Below, piece by piece: positions 7,931-16,271 of a DNA stretch of 64,000 nucleotides (positions are counted from its first letter, which is position 1; each line of letters starts with the position of its first letter). The notes beneath the pieces are model-generated. The model ran no database searches and was not told where the DNA came from. It was given only the letters and a program-made list of their open reading frames with translations. Location: positions 1 to 64,000 of the forward strand of contig NZ_PNQZ01000070.1 in NCBI RefSeq assembly GCF_003994335.1. The letters run 5' to 3'. The DNA is from Asaia sp. W19 (lineage in GTDB: Bacteria > Pseudomonadota > Alphaproteobacteria > Acetobacterales > Acetobacteraceae). The translations under genes were made by a program, and so were the position numbers.

Positions 7931-8497
7931 ATGAAGCAGCAGGCAAACCTGATTCGCGCCGGACAGGTTATTGAGCATGACGGTCGTCGCTGGACGGTTC
8001 TCAAGCAGCAGATCATCACACCGGGCAAGGGTGGCGCCTTCATCCAGGTCGAGATGCGTGATCTGAACACGGGCAACAAGACCAATGAGCGCTGGCGCAC
8101 CGCCGACACCGTCGAGCGCCTGATGACGGAAGACAAGGACTACAGCTATTCCTATACGGACGGCGACAACATCGTCCTGATGGACCCCGAAACCTTCGAA
8201 CAGGTCATGCTGCACAAGGATATCTTCGGTGACCAGCTGCCCTTCCTGCAGGACAACATGGAACTGAACGTGAAGCTGGTCGAAGGCGACCCGGTCGGCG
8301 TCTCCCTGCCCCCGCATGTCACGCTCGAGATCACCGAAGCCGATCCGGTTGTGAAGGGTCAGACGGCCAGCTCGTCCTACAAGCCCGCTCTGCTGTCCAA
8401 CGGCGTCAAGACCATGGTTCCGCCCTTCATCGAAGCAGGTGAACGCGTGGTCGTGCGCACGGATGACGCTTCGTACGTCGAACGCGCCAAGGCCTGA
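7931..8497 (+). CDS. efp: Elongation factor P
   Basis: Relieves ribosome stalling at polyproline stretches. The protein is 188 aa with the usual three beta-barrel domains. The modified-lysine loop reads ITPGKGGAF, placing the target at Lys33, consistent with beta-lysylation by the EpmA and EpmB encoded nearby. The C-terminal domain (PPFIEAGERVVVRTDDASYVERAKA) is complete. It has its own upstream spacer of about 190 bp after the divergent nuclease gene. Confidence 0.96.
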   Translation: MKQQANLIRAGQVIEHDGRRWTVLKQQIITPGKGGAFIQVEMRDLNTGNKTNERWRTADTVERLMTEDKDYSYSYTDGDNIVLMDPETFEQVMLHKDIFGDQLPFLQDNMELNVKLVEGDPVGVSLPPHVTLEITEADPVVKGQTASSSYKPALLSNGVKTMVPPFIEAGERVVVRTDDASYVERAKA

Positions 8498-8541
8498 TCA
8501 CCCCACTGCCGGGGACGCGCTCCTGTCGCGCCCCCGATCGC

Positions 8542-8561
8542 AAGGCCCGGTGACGGGCTTT
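8542..8561 (+). terminator. GNRA-loop hairpin downstream of efp
   Basis: AAGGCCCG and CGGGCTTT pair as an 8-bp stem with one G-U, closed by a GTGA (GNRA) tetraloop. Only a short T run follows, so it may be a partial terminator or an RNA-stability element between efp and the inositol-phosphatase gene. Confidence 0.45.
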
Positions 8562-8613
8562 GCCAAGACACGACGACCCTGCTCTTTCACAGTTTCTCAT
8601 CAGGATTATTGCC

Positions 8614-9444
8614 ATGCGTCTCTCGCCGCATATGACCGTCATGCAGAATGCTGCGCAAAAGGCAGCAAAGCGCCTCCTGCGCGATTTCGCCGAAGTCGAG
8701 CAGCTTCAGGTCAGCATCAAGGGCCCCGGCGATTTCGTCTCTCAGGCCGACCTGCGTGCCGAGCAGACAATCCGTGAGGAACTCGCCCGCGCCCGCCCCG
8801 GCTATGCCTTCCTGATGGAAGAGAGCGGCAATTCTGGCGGTGAAAACTGGACGTGGCGCTGGATCGTCGATCCGCTCGACGGCACGTCGAACTTCCTGCA
8901 CGGCATCCCGCAATGGGCCATTTCAATCGCCCTGCAGCGCCGCCATCCCGATGGATCGACCGAAATTGCAGCCGCCATGGTTTATAACCCGGCAGCCAAT
9001 GAGATGTTCTGGGCCGAGAAGGGCATCGGCGCCTTCCTGAACGAGCGTCGTATCCGCGTCTCCGCGCGTCGCGATCTTTCGGAATCGCTCATCGCAACCG
9101 GCATTCCGTTCGCCAAGACGCCCGCCGATCGTCGCCTGCCTTTCGGTCGCACCCTCGCCGCCCTCATGCCCCATGTCGCCGGTTTCCGCCGCTTCGGCGC
9201 GGCAGCTTTGGACCTCGCCTGGGTGGCCGCCGGACGCTATGAAGCTTTCTGGGAAATCGGACTCAAGCCGTGGGATTGCGCTGCCGGTCTGCTGATCGTA
9301 CGCGAAGCAGGCGGCTATGTGACTGATCCCGAAGGTCTGGAAATCACCGACCTCGATACCGACGTCACGCTTGTTGCGGGCAATGCCCAGCTCCATGGTC
9401 CTATCCGGACCATCGTGCTCGACGCCCTCACACGCAAGGCCTGA
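8614..9444 (+). CDS. suhB: Inositol monophosphatase family protein
   Basis: A Mg-dependent phosphatase of the IMPase/SuhB family, 276 aa. The metal-binding motifs are clear: EESG around residue 68, WIVDPLDGTSNFLHGIP around 87-103, and WDCAAGLLIVREAGG around 222. SuhB also acts in rRNA antitermination in E. coli; whether this copy does is not visible. Start 8614 is chosen because it begins at the conserved N-terminal helix. It is followed on the same strand by the stator operon. Confidence 0.88.
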   Translation: MRLSPHMTVMQNAAQKAAKRLLRDFAEVEQLQVSIKGPGDFVSQADLRAEQTIREELARARPGYAFLMEESGNSGGENWTWRWIVDPLDGTSNFLHGIPQWAISIALQRRHPDGSTEIAAAMVYNPAANEMFWAEKGIGAFLNERRIRVSARRDLSESLIATGIPFAKTPADRRLPFGRTLAALMPHVAGFRRFGAAALDLAWVAAGRYEAFWEIGLKPWDCAAGLLIVREAGGYVTDPEGLEITDLDTDVTLVAGNAQLHGPIRTIVLDALTRKA

Positions 9445-9587
9445 CACCGATCTCGTGTCTACCCCCTTCCGCGCCGGAGCCGGGAGGGGAAGTTCAAAAA
9501 CAGGTGCACTCCACGGGAACCGGGCCGGAAACAACGCTTCATTCCCCATTGCTTGCGCAGGGGGAGCGCGATTAGGATCGCCCGGTC

Positions 9588-10424
9588 ATGAAACGGCCGA
9601 TCCTCCTCTCCCTCCTGTTCTCGGCCGGTCTTCCGGCTGCCCTGCTGATTTCTGCGCCCTCGAGGGCCCAGGTCACATCCAATGATGACGCATTGCCCGC
9701 AGCGGCACCCGCGTCGAAGCCTGCAGCCCAGAAAGCGGCTAAAAAGCCTGCTCAGGGCAAGAGCCATGCGGATAAGCCTGCCCATACGTCCCCGCATAAA
9801 GCGCAGGCGCATGATGCATCCCCGAGCCCCGCAGAAAAGAATGCACCGACCGGCAAGGCTGTCGTCAAACCGGCCCCTGCACCCTCCCATGCTCCCGCCG
9901 CCCAGCGTGTCGGTGCACCGCCCGATGTTCCCCCTCAACCTCCGCGCCCGGTCGTCATTCCACCTCCCGGCGTGAAAGTACCAACCCATCCTCCCGTCCC
10001 GCCTGAGGAGATCAAGCCGGACCCCGAGGCCAAGGGCAAGGTCGAAAAACAGGCGAAAGGCCTTCGTGTCCTGTTCGATGCCAATAGCAGCGGCATGAGC
10101 CCGGCCATGATCGAAGCGGTACAGAGCGAAGCCCGACAGCTCGCCACGCAGCCCACCTTGCGGATTACGCTTTGGTCCTCGGCGAGTGGCTCGACAGAAG
10201 ATCTTTCAACGCCGCGTCGCATCGCGCTTGCGCGCGCGCTTGCCGTGCGCTCGATCCTGATCCGTGAGGGGGTGACCACAACGCGTATCTACCCACGCGC
10301 AACCGGCCTGGCCCAGCCGGGCTCCAACCCGCCCGACCGGCTCGACATTGTTGCCGAAGGGAGCGTTCCCGCCCCGTCTTCAGAAGCACAGTTCGGAACC
10401 GCACCGAGGACCTCCACGCCATGA
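9588..10424 (+). CDS. Periplasmic OmpA-like protein, first gene of stator operon
   Basis: A signal peptide (residues 1-28, ending APSRA) is followed by about 120 residues rich in Ala, Pro and Lys, a probable extended periplasmic linker. The C-terminal 100 residues form a shortened OmpA-like domain (LRVLFDANSSGMSPAMIEAV; STPRRIALARALAVRSILIREGV; YPRATG). The usual NxxLSxxRA element is only partly conserved, so peptidoglycan binding is uncertain. Its stop overlaps the MotA-like start by 4 bp (ATGA). It probably cooperates with the next two products. Confidence 0.78.
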   Translation: MKRPILLSLLFSAGLPAALLISAPSRAQVTSNDDALPAAAPASKPAAQKAAKKPAQGKSHADKPAHTSPHKAQAHDASPSPAEKNAPTGKAVVKPAPAPSHAPAAQRVGAPPDVPPQPPRPVVIPPPGVKVPTHPPVPPEEIKPDPEAKGKVEKQAKGLRVLFDANSSGMSPAMIEAVQSEARQLATQPTLRITLWSSASGSTEDLSTPRRIALARALAVRSILIREGVTTTRIYPRATGLAQPGSNPPDRLDIVAEGSVPAPSSEAQFGTAPRTSTP

Positions 10425-11593
10425 CCCGCCCGACGCTCTATCTTCTGCGCATGGGGATCTTCCTGATCCTTGTCGCTGCCGTTGCCGCCCTTCTTGGCAA
10501 GACGCTCTACGCCGCCTTCTTCGCCAACCCCATGCTCGACGGTCTGATCCTGGGCGTACTCGTCATCGGTATCCTGTGGAATCTGCGCATCGTCCTCCGG
10601 CTGATGCCGGAAGTGAAATGGGTGGACCAGCTGCGCGTCAATCGCACCGGCCTCGCCCAGCCTGCCCCGCCGCGCCTGCTCGGCACGCTGGCCCGCAACC
10701 TGGCAGCGCGCACCACGACCGGGCGCCTCAGCCTGTCGCACCAATCGGCTCAGGCGACGCTCGACAGTCTCTCGGGTCGTCTGGACGAATCGCGTGATAT
10801 CTCGCGCTACATGACCAGCCTGCTCATCTATCTGGGCCTGCTCGGCACGTTCTACGGGCTGCTGCTCACGGTCAGTTCCATCGCCGGGGTGATCGGCGGC
10901 ATGAACGTGGGTGATGGCAATCTGGACGCCATGTTCGGCCAGCTGAAATCAGGCCTCGCAGAACCGCTCAAGGGCATGTCCACCGCTTTCTCGGGCTCGA
11001 TGTTCGGTCTGGCAGGCGCGCTCATCCTCGGCTTCCTCGACCTCAATGCCGGCCAGGCTCAAAACCGCTTCTTCAACGAAGTCGAGGAATGGCTCGTCGG
11101 CATTACCAAGCAGGGCGGTGCCCTGATCGAGGGGGGCGATGCTTCCGTACCTGCCTATGTGCAGGCCCTCCTCGAACAGACCGCCGAGAACCTCGAGACC
11201 CTGCAGAATGTCGTCTCGCGCAGCGAGGAAAGCCGCATGCAGCAGCTCCAGGTCATGGACGGACTGCAGGAGCGCCTCAAGGCCATGACCGATCTGCTTC
11301 AGTCCAACCAGAAGATGATGAGTCGTGTGGCCGACCAGCAGGCCCTGCTTGGGCCTTTCCTGAAACATGTGGGCGAGGCTACCACCCCGGGCACCGCCGC
11401 CTTCAATGACGCCAAGGACAGCCGCGAGCAGTTCGGCCGCATCGAGGGGCATATCATACGCCTCATCGACGAACTCCATAGCGGGCGGGCGCAGATGGCC
11501 GGAGAGATCCGCAATGATCTGCGTGTTCTGGCCCGCACTATCGCCGCCACCAGCCCCGGAGGCTCGACCTCCATTCCTCCGGCAGCACAGTAA
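10421..11593 (+). CDS. MotA/TolQ/ExbB-like proton-channel protein
   Basis: A 390-aa inner-membrane protein with four hydrophobic segments, at about 8-32, 38-60, 130-155 and 185-208. The third contains IYLGLLGTFYGLLLTV and the fourth GMSTAFSGSMFGLAGALI, both hallmarks of MotA/TolQ/ExbB channels. About 180 C-terminal residues are cytoplasmic and heptad-rich (ETLQNVVSRSEESRMQQL; LQERLKAMTDLLQSNQKMM), longer than in TolQ or ExbB. It is flanked by OmpA-like and MotB-like genes with no flagellar genes in the window, so it is a non-flagellar stator candidate. Confidence 0.85.
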   Translation: MTRPTLYLLRMGIFLILVAAVAALLGKTLYAAFFANPMLDGLILGVLVIGILWNLRIVLRLMPEVKWVDQLRVNRTGLAQPAPPRLLGTLARNLAARTTTGRLSLSHQSAQATLDSLSGRLDESRDISRYMTSLLIYLGLLGTFYGLLLTVSSIAGVIGGMNVGDGNLDAMFGQLKSGLAEPLKGMSTAFSGSMFGLAGALILGFLDLNAGQAQNRFFNEVEEWLVGITKQGGALIEGGDASVPAYVQALLEQTAENLETLQNVVSRSEESRMQQLQVMDGLQERLKAMTDLLQSNQKMMSRVADQQALLGPFLKHVGEATTPGTAAFNDAKDSREQFGRIEGHIIRLIDELHSGRAQMAGEIRNDLRVLARTIAATSPGGSTSIPPAAQ

Positions 11594-11608
11594 GACGGGG
11601 AGGCTCTC

Positions 11609-12616
11609 ATGGCTCGACGCTCCCGACGCAGCTCCCATGGGGGAGAACTCAATGCCTGGCCCGGCTATGTGGATGCGCTTTCTACCCTGCTCATGGTCGT
11701 CACCTTCGTGCTGCTCGTCTTCGTACTCGGCCAGCAATTTCTCTCCGTCGCCCTGAGCAAGCGGACGCACTCGCTCGATGCGCTGCGTCAACAGCTGGCT
11801 GCCCTGCAGCAGACGCTTTCGATGACGGAAGCCAAGAACACCCAGCTCAACGCCATGGTGGCCAGCCTCACCACCGACAGAGACAGCGCGAAGCGCCAGG
11901 CCGATGCCCTTACCCAGCAGCTCGCCACGCTGAATGGCACCATTGCCGAAAAGGAACAGGCCCTCGCCGCTGCCGGTCAGGCGACGCAATCCGATCAGGC
12001 GACCATAGCCCAGCTCAAATCGCAGCTCGAGCAGCTGAACCAGCAGCTCCTGGCCATCGGGCAGGCACTCGATATCGCCAAGAAAGATGTCAGTGCGCGC
12101 GACCAGCAGATCACCGATCTGGGCAACAAGCTCAATGTAGCGCTCGCCGATAAGGTGAATCAGCTCAAGCGCTATCGGTCAGAGTTTTTTGGCCGTCTTC
12201 AGGACATCCTGAAGAACCAGAAAGGCGTGGAAATCGTCGGCGATCGATTCGTATTCCAGAGTTCCATTCTCTTCCCCCAGGGAAGCGCCGATCTGACGCC
12301 GGAAGGCGAGAAGGAAATCGCAGCGCTCGCCCATACCTTCAAACAGGTTTCAAGCCAGATCCCGACCGATATTCCCTGGATCCTGCGGGTGGACGGCCAT
12401 GCCGACAAGCAGCCTATCCATACGGCCTTCCCGAGCAACTGGGAGCTGTCGAGCGCACGCGCGATCACCGTGGTCAAGGTGCTGATCCGTGAAGGGGTTG
12501 ATCCGCATCATCTCGCCGCCACCGGTTTCTCGGATTATCAGCCCCTCGATCAGCACAATACGGCAGCCGCCTACACCCGAAACCGTCGTATCGAATTCCG
12601 CCTCACAGATCGCTGA
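11609..12616 (+). CDS. MotB-like peptidoglycan-binding stator protein
   Basis: A single N-terminal membrane helix (YVDALSTLLMVVTFVLLVFV) carries Asp22 in the position of the proton-carrying Asp of MotB. Residues about 55-190 form a long Gln/Leu-rich coiled coil (LRQQLAALQQTLSMTEAKN; LKSQLEQLNQQLLAIG). The last 110 residues are a full OmpA domain: FPQGSADLTPEGEKEI, VDGHADKQPI, NWELSSARAITVV, and RNRRIEFRLTDR. It starts 15 bp after the MotA-like gene. Flagellar MotB does not have such a long coiled coil between membrane and wall domain. Confidence 0.87.
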   Translation: MARRSRRSSHGGELNAWPGYVDALSTLLMVVTFVLLVFVLGQQFLSVALSKRTHSLDALRQQLAALQQTLSMTEAKNTQLNAMVASLTTDRDSAKRQADALTQQLATLNGTIAEKEQALAAAGQATQSDQATIAQLKSQLEQLNQQLLAIGQALDIAKKDVSARDQQITDLGNKLNVALADKVNQLKRYRSEFFGRLQDILKNQKGVEIVGDRFVFQSSILFPQGSADLTPEGEKEIAALAHTFKQVSSQIPTDIPWILRVDGHADKQPIHTAFPSNWELSSARAITVVKVLIREGVDPHHLAATGFSDYQPLDQHNTAAAYTRNRRIEFRLTDR

Positions 12617-12715
12617 AAACACGGCCCGTCCGGGCAAGGAAACGTCAGGGAGAAATCGCTTGGCAGCGGTTTCTCCCCAATGACAAGAACGGCGCAATCG
12701 CTTATGTATCGCGCC

Positions 12716-14518
12716 ATGACCGGCACGCCCCTCTCCCAGATCCGCAATTTCTCGATCATCGCCCATATCGATCACGGCAAGTCCACGCTGGCTGACCGTC
12801 TGATCCAGGCCTGCGGTGCGCTTACGGCACGAGAAATGAAGGAGCAGGTGCTCGATAATATGGAGCTCGAGCAGGAGCGCGGCATCACCATCAAGGCGCA
12901 GACCGTGCGCCTGACCTACCCGGCCAAGGATGGCAAGACCTACATCCTGAACCTCATGGACACGCCGGGCCATGTCGATTTCGCCTATGAGGTCAGCCGC
13001 TCCCTCGCAGCCTGCGAAGGCTCCATTCTGGTCGTCGATGCGTCCCAGGGTGTCGAGGCCCAGACGCTGGCCAATGTCTATCAGGCGATCGACGCCAATC
13101 ACGAGATCGTCCCGGTCCTGAACAAGGTCGACCTGCCCGCCGCCGATGTCGAGCGCGTGCGCGCCCAGATAGAGGAAGTGGTCGGCATCCCCGCCGATGA
13201 CGCCGTCGAGGTCTCCGCCAAGACCGGACTGAACATCGAAGGCGTGCTCGAGGCCCTCGTCACACGCCTGCCCCCGCCGAAAGGCGACGCCAACAAGCCG
13301 CTCCAGGCCCTGTTGGTCGATAGCTGGTACGACCCGTATCTCGGCGTGATCATCTTGGTGCGCATCATGGAAGGTACGCTCAAGCGGGGCGACAAGATCC
13401 GCATGATGCAGGCGGGCTCGACCTATCATGTCGATCAGGTGGGCGTGTTCCTGCCCAAGATGACGGCGGTCGAAACGCTCGGCCCTGGCGAGATGGGCTA
13501 CATCAACGCGGCCATCAAGACCGTGGCCGATGTGGCAGTGGGCGATACCGTCACCCTCGATCGTACCCCTGCCGACAAGCCTCTGGCGGGATTCAAGCCG
13601 TCCATTCCCGTGGTGTGGTGCGGCCTTTTCCCCATCGACGCCGATGATTTCGAAAAGCTGCGCGACTCGCTCGCCAAGCTGCGTTTGAACGACGCGTCAT
13701 TCCATTTTGAAGCAGAGACCTCGGCCGCGCTCGGCTTTGGCTTCCGCTGCGGCTTCCTCGGTCTGCTGCATCTGGAGATCATCCAGGAGCGTCTGTCGCG
13801 CGAGTTCAATCTCGACCTGATCGCGACTGCACCGTCCGTCGTCTACAAGATGCATCTGACCAACGGCACACAGGAAGATCTGCATAATCCGGCCGACATG
13901 CCCGACCCCGGCAAGATCGAGAAGATCGAGGAGCCGTGGATCAAGGCGACCATTCTGGTGCAGGACGAGTATCTGGGCAGCGTGCTCACGCTCTGCAGCG
14001 AGCGTCGAGGCATCCAGATGGATCTGACCTATGTCGGCAACCGCGCCATGGCCGTCTATCGCCTGCCGCTCAACGAGGTCGTGTTCGATTTCTATGACCG
14101 CCTCAAATCACTGACACGCGGCTATGCCAGCTTCGATTACCAGATCGATGGCTATGAGGAGAGCGACCTCGTGCGCATCTCCATCCTGGTCAATCAGGAG
14201 CCGGTCGATGCGCTCGCCTTCGTCGCGCATCGCACGGTTGCCGAGACGCGTGGCCGTGCCATTTGTGGCAAGCTCAAGGATCTCATCCCCCGACAGCTCT
14301 TCAAGATTGCCATTCAGGCCTCCATCGGCTCGCGTATCATCGCGCGTGAAACGCTTGGCGCGCTGTCGAAGGACGTGACGGCCAAGTGCTATGGTGGCGA
14401 TATCTCGCGCAAGCGCAAGCTTCTGGAAAAGCAGAAGGAAGGCAAGAAGCGCATGCGTCAGTTCGGCAAGGTCGAAATCCCGCAAAGCGCCTTCCTTGCC
14501 GCGCTCAAGATGGACTGA
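12716..14518 (+). CDS. lepA: Elongation factor 4 (LepA)
   Basis: A ribosome-associated GTPase that affects translation initiation and elongation under stress. The G1 motif AHIDHGKST is followed by ERGITIKAQ (switch I), DTPGHVDF (G3) and NKVDLP (G4). The C-terminal LepA-specific domain ending [20 protein letters not shown] is intact. Start 12716 gives 600 aa, the usual length; an in-frame ATG at 12680 would add 12 residues. It lies 99 bp downstream of the stator operon. Confidence 0.97.
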   Translation: MTGTPLSQIRNFSIIAHIDHGKSTLADRLIQACGALTAREMKEQVLDNMELEQERGITIKAQTVRLTYPAKDGKTYILNLMDTPGHVDFAYEVSRSLAACEGSILVVDASQGVEAQTLANVYQAIDANHEIVPVLNKVDLPAADVERVRAQIEEVVGIPADDAVEVSAKTGLNIEGVLEALVTRLPPPKGDANKPLQALLVDSWYDPYLGVIILVRIMEGTLKRGDKIRMMQAGSTYHVDQVGVFLPKMTAVETLGPGEMGYINAAIKTVADVAVGDTVTLDRTPADKPLAGFKPSIPVVWCGLFPIDADDFEKLRDSLAKLRLNDASFHFEAETSAALGFGFRCGFLGLLHLEIIQERLSREFNLDLIATAPSVVYKMHLTNGTQEDLHNPADMPDPGKIEKIEEPWIKATILVQDEYLGSVLTLCSERRGIQMDLTYVGNRAMAVYRLPLNEVVFDFYDRLKSLTRGYASFDYQIDGYEESDLVRISILVNQEPVDALAFVAHRTVAETRGRAICGKLKDLIPRQLFKIAIQASIGSRIIARETLGALSKDVTAKCYGGDISRKRKLLEKQKEGKKRMRQFGKVEIPQSAFLAALKMD

Positions 14519-14556
14519 CCCTGAAGGGTCCAACAAAACCAAAAAAGGATTCTGTC

Positions 14557-16107
14557 ATGGCTTCCACTGCCGCCATCCTCTTCATCCGCAATGATGCTGA
14601 CGATATCGGTTGGTGGATCGCCTATCATCTTGCAGTAGGGTTCGACACGCTCATCATCCATGATGATCGCTCGACCGATGGCAGTTGGGAGATCATCCGT
14701 GCCGCTGCCGAGCTCTATCCGATAGAAGCGCATCGTGTGCCGACCTCGGAAGACAGCTATCGCGATCGTCGCTCGACCGCCTATACGCAAGCCATTGCAG
14801 CCTGCCGCTCCCGGTTCGACTGGGTGATTTGCCTCGAGAGCGACGAATACGTGCTGCCGGAAACGGAAGACCGGATAGGCGCATTCCTCGATCGCTTCCC
14901 CGATGCCGATGCCGTCACCCTCAACTGGTCGATTTTCGGCGCGAACGGCCATGCTGCCCGAACCCGTGAAGCCCCCATCGCAGCCTACACGAAGCGCGCA
15001 CCGCTCGATTTCGCCGATCACAGACTGGGCAAGACCTTTCTTCGCCCCGAATGCGTCCACGACCACTTCATCGATGGCTGTCACTGGGCCGTCAGCCCCG
15101 GCAGGCATGTCCATGCCACTGGTCTGGCGTTCTCGCCTGAAGCGCCTCCCGTCTGGGAGGGGGCGCGTATTCTGCACTATGTCGCGCGCAACAGAACCCA
15201 TTACTCCCGTCGGCGCGCGCATCTGACCAACCAGACCGACGTTCCCGATCTGTGGGGCCATTTTGATCGCAACGATGAGGAAGACCTCGCCGCGCAGCGT
15301 TTTCTTGCGGCTACACGCCACCATGCGGCGCGTATCGCCCATGTCATGCTCGAAACGCTTTTCTGGCGCATCCGCGCGGATATACGCGACCATAGCGCCA
15401 GCTTTCTGCCTCAGACCGTTTTCGCGATCCGTGACCATGAGAGCGTGCCTGCCCCGTCAAGCCTGCGCCATGCGATGCTGAGCACGGAAGACGGCCAGAT
15501 CCTCGCCATCGACCGTGAAACACAGGCCCTCATTCTGCGCTCTCCCGGCCAGAGCGGGACGGCACACGAGCCGGTATGGCTCATCTCCGAGGAGATCGAT
15601 GCCGATAAGAGCGCCCAGCCGCCGCGCGGTCCAGGCCAGACCGGTCTGCTTCTGGCGGACAGCGGTAAAGGCTTTCCGCTCACCCACAGCCAGATTCTGA
15701 CCAACTGGTATCCGGTCGATATCCGCCTTGCCTCCGCACACGGCTCAGACGGGTCAGATGAAAACTCTTCCGGGGACATGACCGCACTCGTGCTGTTCTC
15801 TCCCCTTACCGCCCATGCCATTGGGCGGGACGGGGAAGGCGCGATCACACTCGAAGCACGTCAGCCCCTGCGCTTCATTCCCCGGCCAGTCCCGCCGCAG
15901 CATAGCCTCGCCGCAGCGTTGCGCGCCTATCAGGCACTACGGAGTCAGGGAAGCAGTTTCCGGGATTTCTGTCTCGGGATCGATCTGCTGCGTACGCCTC
16001 AGCCGGAGGCCATGGCCTGCGCCATCGCCCATCTCGACCCCGCTGCCCGCAACATGCTCGAGACACGTTACACAGGGCTCATCCCCCTCTGGTTGACCAC
16101 GCCCTAG
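14557..16107 (+). CDS. Glycosyltransferase family 2-type protein with extra C-terminal domain
   Basis: The N-terminal 320 residues match the GT2-like family (Glyco_tranf_2_4 type): AILFIRNDADDIGWWIAYHL, IIHDDRSTDGSW, and WVICLESDEYVLP, where DDRS and ESDE supply likely nucleotide-sugar and metal ligands. About 195 C-terminal residues contain no recognised domain. The start at 14557 follows an A-rich spacer 38 bp after lepA; the longer open frame into lepA is rejected. Acceptor and sugar unknown; cell-surface polysaccharide synthesis is the general expectation. Confidence 0.8.
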   Translation: MASTAAILFIRNDADDIGWWIAYHLAVGFDTLIIHDDRSTDGSWEIIRAAAELYPIEAHRVPTSEDSYRDRRSTAYTQAIAACRSRFDWVICLESDEYVLPETEDRIGAFLDRFPDADAVTLNWSIFGANGHAARTREAPIAAYTKRAPLDFADHRLGKTFLRPECVHDHFIDGCHWAVSPGRHVHATGLAFSPEAPPVWEGARILHYVARNRTHYSRRRAHLTNQTDVPDLWGHFDRNDEEDLAAQRFLAATRHHAARIAHVMLETLFWRIRADIRDHSASFLPQTVFAIRDHESVPAPSSLRHAMLSTEDGQILAIDRETQALILRSPGQSGTAHEPVWLISEEIDADKSAQPPRGPGQTGLLLADSGKGFPLTHSQILTNWYPVDIRLASAHGSDGSDENSSGDMTALVLFSPLTAHAIGRDGEGAITLEARQPLRFIPRPVPPQHSLAAALRAYQALRSQGSSFRDFCLGIDLLRTPQPEAMACAIAHLDPAARNMLETRYTGLIPLWLTTP

Positions 16108-16271
16108 GCCCGGTCCGGGCGCGCACCGCCCATCGGAACTCCTTTCTCGCAAGTTCGTAATCACGGGACGACGATTGTCTGGGGTCCGGGAGCGCCCTGC
16201 CGCGCCTGGCGCGCGGTATCACAGCGCGCATCCTACCACCTCGACCATGACACAGCAGAAAGGCAGCGCAC

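Noticed and set aside
9588-12616. Reading the stator operon as a Zorya defence system
   Set aside because: Only the MotA/MotB-like pair resembles ZorA/ZorB; no ZorC, ZorD or ZorE-type gene is adjacent, and the neighbours are housekeeping genes.
13539-13550. 12-base copy of the 24230 palindrome arm inside lepA
   Set aside because: It encodes conserved codons in lepA and has no mirrored arm; most likely coincidence.
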